Source of the DNA: Thermanaerothrix daxensis
GTDB taxonomy: Bacteria; Chloroflexota; Anaerolineae; Anaerolineales; Anaerolineaceae
NCBI RefSeq assembly: GCF_001306145.1
Contig: NZ_LGKO01000005.1
Location: 310,001-374,000, forward strand
Direction of reading: 5' to 3'
DNA length: 64,000 bases
Made by a program: the position numbers and the translations under genes. How positions within the stretch are numbered: position 1 is the stretch's first letter; each line of letters starts with the position of its first letter. Of the stretch, positions 27,319-37,300 are shown one piece after another. Below the pieces are notes generated by a model, which was not told the DNA's origin, searched no databases, and saw only the letters and a list, made by a program, of their open reading frames with translations.

Positions 27319-27819
27319 TTAGATGAAGATGATCTGAGCACCCTCGGTCATATCAATGAAGTCGCTGGCGGTGACGATCCCCTGGACACCCTCGACGAAA
27401 TCGTCCATGGTCAATCCCATCATGTCCACGGTCATTTTGCAGGCGTAGAGTTTGGCACCACCATCCACCAGCATCTGTAAATACTCCCGTACCGGGGGAA
27501 CGCCCAGGGCTTTCATTTTGTCCTTCATTAGCTTTGTGGCAAGCGCAGTCATGCCGGGCAGAACGCCAACCAGGTTGGGAATGCCCAGATTGCCCGGAAT
27601 GCCCATCATGTTCATCTTCATGCTGGTATTCGCCACGGGTGGGAGTTCCAGATGGTCCACCCGATGTTTATTGATCAGATCCAGTCCCCAGAACGTGAAG
27701 AAAATGGTGACATCCACGCCGTTGCCCAAAGCAGCCCATCCCATCACCAGGGCCGGATAAGCCATATCCAAGTTGCCCTTGGAGCAAATAAAGGCGATGT
27801 GGCGATTTCCTTCTGTCAT
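27319..27819 (-). CDS. DsrE/DsrF-like (DsrE2-type) sulfur-relay protein
   Basis: A 166-aa protein of the DsrE/DsrF/DsrH-like superfamily, which carries persulfide sulfur between enzymes. The N-terminal strand 'RHIAFICSKGNLDMAYPALV' holds a Cys, and 'GGAKLYACKMTVDMMGL' holds the conserved Cys of DsrE2-type proteins. A Met-rich segment 'TSMKMNMMGIPGNLGI' is typical of the DsrE2 subgroup. ATG 27819 is fixed by AAGGAGG 7 nt before it. It is the last gene of the five-gene minus-strand operon and 29 bp after the TusE-like gene. Confidence 0.87.
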   Translation of the reverse strand: MTEGNRHIAFICSKGNLDMAYPALVMGWAALGNGVDVTIFFTFWGLDLINKHRVDHLELPPVANTSMKMNMMGIPGNLGIPNLVGVLPGMTALATKLMKDKMKALGVPPVREYLQMLVDGGAKLYACKMTVDMMGLTMDDFVEGVQGIVTASDFIDMTEGAQIIFI

Positions 27820-27848
27820 GATCAAACCTCCTTAATTGAGAAAAAAGA

Positions 27849-28166
27849 TTAGACACAACCCTCGGGCTTGCCCAGGCCGGCAATTCGGGCCACCTTCTTG
27901 GCCGGGCCCTTGGGGAAGAGGGCAAATAATTCTTTGGTGGAGATGCCCGTTCCTGCGGTGATCGTGCGCAGGGTGGGGGCCTTGCCGGTGGCACCAGCGC
28001 TCTGGCGGCAGAAGTTGATCACCTTCCAGTGCTCGGGGGTTAACTCCTCGATACCCTCTTCTTTGGCCAATTCAATCGCAATTGCTTCGTTCCATTCATT
28101 GGGGTTAACCATGAACCCTTCAGCGTCCACTTCCACGGTTTTTCCGGCAATGACTCGGGTAGGCAT
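27849..28166 (-). CDS. TusE/DsrC-family sulfur carrier protein
   Basis: A 105-aa DsrC/TusE-fold protein. The C-terminal arm ends in 'GKPEGCV', with the conserved penultimate cysteine (CysA) that carries sulfur or forms trisulfides. The second cysteine of true DsrC, about 11 residues earlier in 'ACR', is replaced by Ala in 'KVARIAGLG', so it should behave like TusE or other single-Cys DsrC relatives and not like the dissimilatory sulfite-reductase partner. ATG 28166 follows AAGGAGG by 8 nt. Neighbours are DsrE-like and DUF1641 genes. Confidence 0.9.
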   Translation of the reverse strand: MPTRVIAGKTVEVDAEGFMVNPNEWNEAIAIELAKEEGIEELTPEHWKVINFCRQSAGATGKAPTLRTITAGTGISTKELFALFPKGPAKKVARIAGLGKPEGCV

Positions 28167-28200
28167 AGGTATTTCCTCCTTCAAAACTTGGATTTATGTT

Positions 28201-28902
28201 TTAGTCCTGTGCAGATACAGGGTTGGACTTCGATTCGGCCTGATGGCCGATAACGTGCAGGACTCGCAGCGTCAGTGCCAGGCCGCGACGAACAGCCGGG
28301 TCTTGCAACTGGCGCAAAAGGCTGAAGAGCGAAATATCTACCGGCTTACCGACCTCCTCTTCGGCCAGGAGCAGGGTGTTGCGGACAAAGGTCAGGATTT
28401 CGGGCTGGGTCATGTCCTTGACGGTGTTGAGAATGAGCACAATGTTATCTCCCAGCCGATTAACATCCTCTTCGCTGAAAGAGGTGACAATGTTATCCAC
28501 AATGCGCACCCCGCCACGGGCAAAGGCGAAATACCCTTTGTCTTCCAGCGTTTGTAGGGCTTCGGTGAGGCGCATCAGGACATCCTTGGAGACGGGGGTT
28601 AGTGTCTCGATGAGATCGTAGAGGGCATCCAGTTGGTCAAGCAGGGTTTCAATCTGGCGCGCATGACGAAGCAGTTTCTTGAACAGGCGTAGCAATTCTT
28701 CTGGCTGGATGTATTCCTGGATCTCCTCAAGTTGTTCACTTCCCAGGCGCAGGGCTTCCTTGGCGATGGGCATAGCCGTTTCGATGAGTTCATCTCGCGC
28801 CTGGCGTTCGCGCTCGGCCAACCGGGCCTGTTCGCTCAGGTAAGCCACCTGCTCCATGAGGGCGTCCAGTTTCTGGTTCAGGGCGGTGATTTCAGCCTCC
28901 AT
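28201..28902 (-). CDS. DUF1641-domain protein
   Basis: A 233-aa, mostly helical, charged protein. The first 45 residues are a predicted coiled coil ('EAEITALNQKLDALMEQVAYL'), and the DUF1641 region at about 150-195 ('DKGYFAFARGGVRIVDNIV') has the usual glycine-containing helix pair. The biochemical role is unknown. From established co-occurrence, DUF1641 genes often sit beside sulfide:quinone-oxidoreductase-type flavoproteins, as here, where the stop of the flavoprotein gene... lies 12 bp upstream. GGAGGGG precedes the ATG. Confidence 0.82.
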   Translation of the reverse strand: MEAEITALNQKLDALMEQVAYLSEQARLAERERQARDELIETAMPIAKEALRLGSEQLEEIQEYIQPEELLRLFKKLLRHARQIETLLDQLDALYDLIETLTPVSKDVLMRLTEALQTLEDKGYFAFARGGVRIVDNIVTSFSEEDVNRLGDNIVLILNTVKDMTQPEILTFVRNTLLLAEEEVGKPVDISLFSLLRQLQDPAVRRGLALTLRVLHVIGHQAESKSNPVSAQD

Positions 28903-28914
28903 AATACCCCTCCG

Positions 28915-30147
28915 CTAAACCTTCCACTTGCCGGCCATGCTCATCGTGGCAGGAAGCGGCAGTTCCATTCCGCGCAGCAGGATGTGCCAGTACATCCAGT
29001 GGAACATCAGTTTGCCCCAGTGGTTAAATTCGGATTCCTGCAGCAAGGTCAGGGGGCCGATGCCGGGGAGTGGGTAGCGCCCAGGCAGGGGTTCCTGGGT
29101 GTAGTTGAAATCGATCATCAACCCCTTGCCAAAACCGGTTTCGATGAAGCAATTGGCGTGCCCATCGAAGTAAGGCGGGAGTTCGCCGGTCTCTACGTAG
29201 TCCAGGAAATGCTCGGTAAACAGGTCAATTGAGAAGTGGGCGGTTGCCCCGGCCTTGGAGGCGGGAGCATCCGAAGCATCGCCGAGCACGAAGATATTGG
29301 GATGGGCCTTGGCGCGCAGAGTGTGGGGATCCACCGGCACCAGGTTAAGTTCGTTTCCCAACCCCGATTTTCCAATCACCTCGGCGCCCTTATTGAGCGG
29401 GATGGTGACCAATAGATCGTACTCGATCTCGCGCTCATCGTAAGAAACGATCTTCCTGGCGTCTGGGTCCACCCGCTCAATCATGAAATCGGGCTCAACT
29501 TTGATGTTCTTGCTTTCCAGCAGTTCTCCCAAAAGTTTTGAAGCCGTCGGTTTGGTGAAAGCGCCGGATAGCGGCGTGGCGTAGATGATTTCGACCCGAT
29601 CGCGCATGCCCTGCTGGTGAAAATACCAATCTGCCAGCATAAGGAATTCCAGGGGTGCTACTGGGCATTTGATGGGATTGTCAACGACGTTGACAACCAA
29701 ACGCCCTCCTTTCCAGGAGCGCAAAGTGTCTCGCAGGGCTAGGCTGGTCGGTAAGGTATAGAAGGAATGGATGGTTTTGCCCCATTCGCCATCCAGCATT
29801 CCCGGCGTTTCCTCGGGGTAAATATCTACACCGGTTGCAATGATGAGAAAATCGTAGGGCAATACACTCCCATCGGCCAGGTGCACGCGACGGTGCTCGG
29901 CGTCAATTTCTTCAACTTTGGATTGGATGAAACGCAGTGGAGGATCTATAAAGTCACGCTTGGGCTTGATGACGTCTTTTGGGGTGTACATGCGGAAGGG
30001 GATAAACAAGAAGCCAGGCTGGTAGTAGTGAATAGGATCCGGATCCACCAGCGTAACTTCCCACCGTCCAAAATCGAGCAAGCGCTTGAAGCGGTTGGCA
30101 ACGATTGTGCCTGCAGTGCCGGCGCCGAGAATGACGATTTTTTTCAT
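28915..30147 (-). CDS. Sulfide:quinone-oxidoreductase-like flavoprotein
   Basis: FAD/NAD(P)-type oxidoreductase of 410 aa. FAD sites are 'ILGAGTAGTIVANRF' (6-20) and 'VLGDASDAPASKAGAT' (about 287-302). Only two cysteines exist, Cys161 in 'IKCPVAPLEF' and Cys333 in 'HANCFIETG', matching the two redox cysteines that bridge sulfur in SQR; the third cysteine of type I SQR is absent. The C-terminus is amphipathic ('FHWMYWHILLRG'), as in membrane-bound SQR. It likely moves electrons from sulfide or persulfide to quinone. ATG 30147 is chosen over a longer frame because of AAGGAG and the start of the Rossmann fold. Confidence 0.85.
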   Translation of the reverse strand: MKKIVILGAGTAGTIVANRFKRLLDFGRWEVTLVDPDPIHYYQPGFLFIPFRMYTPKDVIKPKRDFIDPPLRFIQSKVEEIDAEHRRVHLADGSVLPYDFLIIATGVDIYPEETPGMLDGEWGKTIHSFYTLPTSLALRDTLRSWKGGRLVVNVVDNPIKCPVAPLEFLMLADWYFHQQGMRDRVEIIYATPLSGAFTKPTASKLLGELLESKNIKVEPDFMIERVDPDARKIVSYDEREIEYDLLVTIPLNKGAEVIGKSGLGNELNLVPVDPHTLRAKAHPNIFVLGDASDAPASKAGATAHFSIDLFTEHFLDYVETGELPPYFDGHANCFIETGFGKGLMIDFNYTQEPLPGRYPLPGIGPLTLLQESEFNHWGKLMFHWMYWHILLRGMELPLPATMSMAGKWKV

Positions 30148-30163
30148 AGAGTCAACTCCTTGA

Positions 30164-30907
30164 CTAAGAGATTTGAGTAAGCGTAGCGATTTGTTGCAAG
30201 CGCTCAATGAACAATAGGCGCTCACGCAGAATGCCTTGCACAGCGCGGGCGGCCGCAGTTGGCCAGGCTGCCACACGCTGGTGCTGGCTGGGATCTATGG
30301 TTCGAATCTCACCCGCGGCCGCACGCACTTGTTCCACAGGGAGATCATATTGCTCGGCCAGTTGCCGCCAGAGGGTTTCAGGGTCGGTGGGTGGATTTTG
30401 CCAGAAGCAGGGGCCGCATAGGAACCAGGCCACAACCTGACCTTCGTCGTAGATGGGAGCCAGCAAGTAATTTAGCCCGGCGTGGCAGGTGGCAATACCT
30501 CCCCGTGGCCCAACCTCATGCACCATGCGCCGCCGGGAGGTCTGGCAATCGGCGCGTGCCTGTTCGTGCTGCCACAGCAGTTGGCAAAGCGCACAGGGGT
30601 GGCTGGTCTCGGTCAAGGGGTTCCCATCGTTGTCCACCACCACGGCGCTCAGACCGCTGATCTCGGCATACAGATCCTGAATGGGTTGAACGCAATGGGT
30701 GGGGAAACCGATTGCCAGATCAATGGCCTGGGAAGAGGTTTCGGTGGGGGTGCGTCCCAGCAGGCGCTCAACCTCGCTCCGCGGGAAGCGCCACTGCTGG
30801 CCGATCTTCACCCCTTTGAGCCGCCCATCCTGGAGCATGCGGTAAATGGTGATGCGATCAACCTTGAGGAGATCTTGAACCTGGCGTGTGGTTAATAATT
30901 CTTCCAT
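30164..30907 (-). CDS. Helix-turn-helix regulator with PocR sensory domain
   Basis: First gene of the sulfur operon, 247 aa. Residues 1-52 form an excisionase/MerR-like winged helix ('LLTTRQVQDLLKVDRITIYR'). Residues about 70-225 form a PocR domain with a cysteine cluster, 'HPCALCQLLWQHEQARADCQ', and 'GIATCHAGLNYLLAPI'. PocR domains sense small molecules or metal/redox state; the Cys-His set suggests a redox or metal ligand. It probably controls its own operon: the promoter region has two 10-bp-spaced TATAACAT copies on its coding strand. It is 16 bp from the SQR-like gene. Confidence 0.85.
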   Translation of the reverse strand: MEELLTTRQVQDLLKVDRITIYRMLQDGRLKGVKIGQQWRFPRSEVERLLGRTPTETSSQAIDLAIGFPTHCVQPIQDLYAEISGLSAVVVDNDGNPLTETSHPCALCQLLWQHEQARADCQTSRRRMVHEVGPRGGIATCHAGLNYLLAPIYDEGQVVAWFLCGPCFWQNPPTDPETLWRQLAEQYDLPVEQVRAAAGEIRTIDPSQHQRVAAWPTAAARAVQGILRERLLFIERLQQIATLTQIS

Positions 30908-30910
30908 AGC

Positions 30911-30930
30911 ATGTTATAAAATGTTATAGC
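30911..30930 (-). promoter_or_regulatory. Helically phased direct repeat at the PocR-regulator start
   Basis: ATGTTATA occurs at 30911 and again at 30921, exactly one helical turn apart, directly in front of the regulator ATG. Read on the minus strand each copy contains TATAAC, so they also look like -10 boxes. It is a candidate binding site for the excisionase-type HTH protein encoded next to it. Confidence 0.45.
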
Positions 30931-30976
30931 ATTCTTTATCACGCTTTATGGTAGCACCCCTGCCCCGGTACGGATA

Positions 30977-30990
30977 GTGACAAATGTCAC
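30977..30990. promoter_or_regulatory. Palindromic candidate operator
   Basis: GTGACA-AA-TGTCAC is a perfect 6-bp dyad with a 2-bp centre, followed by a related half site (ATTGTCAT, about 30995-31002). It resembles CRP/FNR-type dyads in general form. It sits between the two divergent operons, 70 bp from one start and 350 bp from the other. Confidence 0.5.
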
Positions 30991-31341
30991 GATGATTGTC
31001 ATGTTCGTTATTTGCTTCACAAACTGGCTATCATAAGGACCGCCTTTATTTGTGGCTTTGGTTAGGAATTGTTCCCCTTCGGTGGGGCTATCCCCGGCAG
31101 TGCTTTGGTTCGGTGTAAAAGGCGTAACTCGTGCACTGCCCAGGGGTTACCTATGGTTAGAGTATGCATTGCGGAGAGAAGGATTCCATAAATGCCATCC
31201 GACTCTACGGGTTTGTAAAGGTAGGAAAAGGTAGAAGATGAGAGAGGGTTCGTTTCCCTCGCAGTAAGGGTTTGGCCCGAGATTGCCAGTTTTGCGCCAG
31301 ATGCGCTTTGATCATCCTACGTCCTTGGAGGAGGAATCAAC

Positions 31342-34300
31342 ATGAGCGAAACCAAAGCGGTAGCCATCGTGGGGGTTGGAGCGATTTTGCCGGATGCCCC
31401 CGATGCACCGACCTTTTGGCAGAATATCAAGCAGGGGCGTTATTCGGTGACCGAGGTGCCTCGTGAGCGTTGGGATCCAGATCTCTACTACGATCCCGAC
31501 CCGCGAGTGCCTGATAAGACCTACACCAAAATCGGAGCATGGGTGCGCGAGTTTCATTTTGAGCCGCTTAAGTGGGGGATTCCCATCCCCCCCAATGTGC
31601 TGGCCGTCATGGACAACACCCAAAAATGGGCCATTGCGGCGGCGCGTGAGGCCCTTCTGGATTACGGTTTCCCGCAACGTCCGTTGGATCCCACCCGTGT
31701 GGCCGTGATCCTGGGAAACTCCATGGCGGGGGAAAATCAGTACAACACCAGTTTCCGCGTGCGTTTGCCGGAGTATCTGGAGGCTCTGCGTGAATTAGAA
31801 GTGTTCCGTGATCTTCCGCCGGATGTGCAGCGCACACTGTTGGAAGGGGTGGCGGCGAAGATACGGGCCAAACTCCCACCGATTACTGAAGACACCATGC
31901 CGGGCGAGTTGGCCAATATCATTGCCGGGCGGGTGGCCAACGTTTTTAATTTCTCGGGCGCAAACTTTGTCACGGATGCGGCTTGTGCCTCTTCCCTCGC
32001 GGCCCTCCAAGCCGCCATTGAAGGGCTGAACGCCTATCAATTTGATGCCGTCTTGACCGGGGGCGTGGACGGCAACATGAGCATTGATGCATACGTCAAA
32101 TTCTGCAAAATCGGCGCGCTCAGCCCGGATGGTTCGCGTCCATTTGCCGAGGGCGCTAACGGCTTTGTGATGGGCGAGGGCGCGGCGGTATTCTTGCTCA
32201 AACGCTTGGCCGATGCGGAGCGAGATGGGGATAAGATTTATGCTGTCATCCGGGGGGTGGGTTCCAGCAGTGATGGACGGGGTAAGGGCATCACAGCCCC
32301 CAACCCCACTGGTCAGCAACGGGCCATTGAACGGGCATGGAAGAACGCCGGTCTCTCACCCGCCACGGCAACCCTGATCGAGGCTCATGGCACCTCCACC
32401 CGCGTTGGGGATGTGGTGGAGGTGAACAGCCTGAACGCTATTTTTGATCCTTTTGATCTACCGGTGGCTTCAATTGCCCTGGGTTCGGTCAAATCCAACA
32501 TTGGTCACCTGAAGAGCGCAGCCGGTGCCGCAGCGTTGTTGAAGGTGGCGTACGCGCTTCATGAGAAGGTGCTGCCTCCCTCGATCAACTTCACCCGCCC
32601 CAATCCTAATATTGACTTTGATCACCTTCCCTTCTATGTCATTACGGAGTTGCGCCCCTGGGAGCGTCCACGCGGGGAAATCCGACGTGCGGGGATTAGT
32701 TCGTTTGGTTTTGGTGGGACAAACTTTCACGCTGTCGTAGAGGAATATGTACCGGGTTTACTGACGAGCGAAAGGAAGGTCTTCCCGGCGGTGGCGGTTG
32801 CCCAGGCCGAGATTCCAGCCGAAGCCTCGGCGGTGTCGGTCTTTGAGGGACTGCCCACTTTCCGTGGATTATTCGTAGTGGGGGCGCCGGAGCGTGCGGC
32901 CTTAATCTCTCGCTTGCAGAAGGTGTTGGAAGAGGCACGCGCCGGGCGTATGCCGGCCTGGAGGACGCCGCCACTGGATGAAGTGCGCTACCCTGAGCGC
33001 ATAGCGCTGGATTACGCCGATGCCGCTGATTTGGCCAAACGGGTGGAGAAGGCCCTGGCGGCCTTGGAGCGAGATGCGCCTGATACTTGGCAGGCCCTGG
33101 CCGGTCAGGGGATTTATCGCGGGCGGGGGGCACCCGGCAAAGTTGCCTTTCTCTTCCCAGGACAGGGCTCGCAGTACGTCAACATGCTGCGAGATTTGTA
33201 CGAACTAGAGCCCATTGTCGCCGAAACGTTTCGTGAGGCCGATGCGGTGATGACCCCGATTTTAGGTCGGCCCCTCAGCGCATATATCTTTGTTGAAGAT
33301 GGTGATGAGCGGCTTAAGCAAGCCGAATCCGAGTTGCGCAATACGATTGTGACCCAACCGGCCATGCTCACCGCGAATGTGGCTCTGCTACGCCTGCTGG
33401 CCAAGTACGGTTTTCCCCCGGATATGGCCATTGGTCACAGCCTGGGGGAGTACGCCGCGTTGGTTGCGGCCGGTGCTCTGCCCTTTGCCGAGGCGCTGGA
33501 GATTGTGAGTGCGCGGGGGCGGGAGATGGCACGGGTTTCCATGGCAGATAACGGTTGCATGGCGGCGGTTTCGGCACCTCCTGAGGCCATTGAGCGCATT
33601 TTGAGCCAGGTACCCGGTTATGTGGTCATCGCGAATTACAACAGCCCGTTGCAAAGTGTCATCGGTGGTGCAACGCCGGCGGTTGAAGCGGCGCTGGAGG
33701 CGCTCCAGGCTGCTGGCTATCAGGCCGTCAAAATTCCGGTCTCGCATGCTTTCCATACCCAAATTGTGGGGCCGGCCAGTGAACCGCTGCGTCAGGTCAT
33801 TGCGCGCATGCATCTCCAGCCCCCTCGCATCCCGGTTATTTCGAATGTGACCGGTGAGTTTTATCCATCGGATCGGGAGGCTATGCTGGATTTGCTGGCG
33901 CGTCAGGTGGCTTCACCGGTCCAGTTCATCCGAGGTGTTCAGACACTCTACGCCCAGGGAGCGCGTATTTTTGTTGAGGTGGGTCCCAAGCGCGTTTTGG
34001 CCGGGCTGGCCAGTGACATTCTCAGGGAGAAGGCGTCTGAGGTGCTCATTTTGGCCACTAACCACCCGCGCAAAGGCGGGCCGGCTTCATTCAATGAGGC
34101 GCTGGCCGGTTTGTTCGCTGCAGGAGTGTTGCCCCGGGGGGTTGAGGAGCGTGCGCTGCCGGTGCAAATCACGCCGATACCTGAGGCAGCCCCAAGACTC
34201 ACCTCCGAACCCCCGGTGCCCCAGGTTGCTCCCGCCATTCTGGTCAAGGAAGGAAGGTTGCCTCTTACGGGCTCGGTGGTTATCAGCGGTGCCGGTTTGG

Positions 34301-37300
34301 GGTTGCCGGGGCGTCAACGGGCAGTGTTTGCGGATGACAATGTTGAGCGCTTGCTGCGGGGCGAGATCATGATTGAGCCGCTGCCCTTGGAAGTGCGCCA
34401 AAGCCTGCTGCAACGGCGTATCATTCGCCTGATCAAGAGTGATAACGGCGCCGAAGTGCAGCCGGTGGAAGATTTGGAGCAGACGGTCAAACTGGCGGGG
34501 CAACGCGGGCAGTTTGACCTGAGTGAGGATTTTGGTGTGCCGGAAGAGCGGGTGGAAGCCCTGGATATTTCCACCCAACTGGCCATTGCGGCAGGCATTG
34601 AAGCCTTGCGCGATGCGGGCATTCCCCTGGTGATGCATTACCGCCCGACGAGTGTGGGTACTTACCTGCCGGATCGTTGGCGCTTGCCTCCCGCACTGGC
34701 GGATGAAACCGGGGTGATTTTCGCTTCGGCTTTTCCGGGGCTTGCAGAACTGGCACGAGAGTTAGAGGACTACCATCAGTATCAATCTCTGAAGACCCAG
34801 TTGGAAACCTTGCAAGCGCTGGCGGCGCAACTCGGTTCAGCCCCCCCGGAGATGCTGGCCTTCTTAAAGGCTCAGATGGCCGATCTCGAACGTCGCTTGG
34901 CTGACCGGGATTATCATCTGGATCGCCGGTTGGTCTTCCGGGTACTGACCATGGGGCACTCGCAGTTTGCTGAGTACATTGGTGCACGGGGCCCAAATAC
35001 CCATGTCAATGCGGCCTGTGCCAGCACAACCCACGCGCTGGCGCTGGCTGAGGATTGGATTCGCCAGGGACGCTGCCGGCGGGTCATCATTATCGCCGGG
35101 GATGATGTTACCAGTAACCCTCTGATGTCCTGGATCGGCGCTTCGCTTATGGCCAGTGGCGCGGCCACCATTGAGGGGGACTTGCGGCAGGCGGTATTGC
35201 CCTTTGACCGTCGGCGCAATGGGATGATCATGGGGATGGGCGCTGCTGCGCTCGTTGTTGAATCGGAAGATGCGGTGCGCGAACGAGGAATGCGTGGCAT
35301 TTGTGAGGTCCTGGCCACTGACATTGCCAACAGTGCCTATCACGGCACGCGCCTGGATGTGACTCATGTGAGCGAGATCATGGAGCGCCTGGTCGGCACG
35401 GCGGAGCGACGATTTGGGCTCAACCGTGCGGAGATGGCGCCGTACATGGTGTTTGTGTCTCACGAGACTTATACCCCTGCGCGGGGGGGCTCGGCTTCTG
35501 CCGAGATTCGCGCCTTGCGGTATGTCTTTGGAGACCACGCTAATCGCATTCTGATCGCCAACACCAAAGGGTACACCGGGCATACCATGGGGGTGGGGGT
35601 GGAGGATGTGCTGGCCGTCAAGGCGTTGCAATATGGGCGCGTGCCCCCAATTGCCAACATTGATAATGGTTTTGAGCCAGACCCCGAACTGGGGGATCTC
35701 AACCTATCCCGGGGTGGGACCTTCCCATTGCGCTACGCCCTGCGCCTGGGAGCGGGCTTTGGATCTCAGGTGGCAATGGCCTTGCTGCGGCGCATTAATG
35801 GTGGAGATGAGCGGGTTAACCCCACGGTGTACAGGCGTTGGCTGGCCGACCTGGCCGGGTATGAGCAAGCCGAACTAGAGGTCGTCAAACGTACGTTGCG
35901 CATTCGCCATGCGGGACCTCCCCAGCGCCCTCCCTTGCAATCGCGGTGGCAGTATGGGCAGGGACCGACCCAATGGGCTGAGACTCCCGCTGCTGAGAAT
36001 CCGGTGTCCTCCTCGCAACCGGGTGCGTTTTCCTCGCCGCGTGAGGAGGTCGCGTTTGAAGGGACAGGGGGACCGGCCGTGACGGTGCCGGAGGAAGGCC
36101 AAGTCGCTGAGTTTCTCCTGAACCTGGTCAGCGAGAAAACCGGGTACCCACGTGAAATGCTGGACCTGGATTTGGACCTGGAAGCCGATCTGGGCATTGA
36201 TACGGTGAAACAGGCGGAGCTATTCGCCAGTGTGCGGGAGCAGTACGGCATCCCGCGGCGCGAAGATCTGCGTCTGGTAGATTACAACACGTTACGTAAG
36301 GTCATTGCCTTTGTGCGGGAATCGCTGAGCAATCTGCCTTCGGCAAGCGCTCCCCTCCCACAGGGGGATCAAAACGACGGATCTTCTCCAATGGCGTCTG
36401 TCGAGGTGGGTGCTGGCGAGACCCCGCCAATATCCCCGGCGATGAAACCGGCCTTGCCCGATGAAGAGGAGATCCGGGCGGTGCTGGTGGCGCTGGTGAG
36501 CGAGAAAACGGGTTATCCTCCCGATATGCTGGATCTGGACCTTGATCTGGAAGCCGACCTGGGCATTGATACGGTCAAGCAGGCGGAGTTGTTTGCCGCG
36601 GTGCGCGAGCGCTATGGCATCCCGCGCCGTGAGGATTTACGCCTGGTGGATTACAACACCCTCCGCAAGGTCATCGGCTTTGTGCGGGAGTCATTGATGG
36701 CCCAGTCAGAATGGAGCGGGGCGCAGCCCTCAACAATGCCTGCTGAGCAGCCAACCCAGTCCGTCAGCCCCGAGGTGCTGGAACTGGTGACTGCTCGCGT
36801 GGGCTACCCGGTGGAGCATCTGCCGGTGCAGACAGAACCTCCTGCTTCTTACTCGGTGGAGGTGCACTCTTCCTCCTCGGGGCAGGCCGGGAGCATAAGC
36901 CTGGATGAAGAGAGAATTCGGGCATTCGTACTTTCTCTGGTCAGTGAAAAGACTGGTTACCCTCAGGAGATGCTGGATCTGGATTTGGACCTGGAAGCCG
37001 ATCTGGGCATTGATACGGTGAAGCAAGCCGAGTTGTTTGCTAGCGTGCGGGAGCAGTACGGCATCCCGCGCCGCGAGGATTTGCGCCTGGGCGATTACAA
37101 CACGCTGCGCAAGGTCATCGCCTTCGTGCAGGAGTCGCTGCAGGCGTTGCAGGAGGCTGAACGCCAGCCGACAGAGAAAAGAGAGACAGCAGATCTCTCA
37201 TCCCTCCCGGTGTCTGATGAGGTGGAAAGCCCCATACTGGAAGAAGCAAGGGATGAAGCACCGGGGAGCGGAATTATTCGGCGCCGGGTACCGCGGGCCG

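Larger units (their letters stand above)
30908..31341. other. Divergent control region between the sulfur operon and the megasynthase
   Basis: A 434-bp gap. The left part holds a direct repeat (30911-30930) and a palindrome (30977-30990), listed separately, and a possible -10 TATCAT (31029-31034). The right part (about 31040-31310) shows no supported gene; a 60-codon TTG-started frame is not convincing. GGAGGAGG immediately precedes the megasynthase ATG. Confidence 0.5.

Noticed and set aside
31052-31234. 60-codon TTG-started frame before the megasynthase
   Set aside because: No ribosome site and no motif; it lies in the control region.
36100-37140. Three near-identical segments as a DNA repeat or CRISPR-like array
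   Set aside because: They are the three carrier-protein domains of the megasynthase, with unequal spacing and coding constraint.
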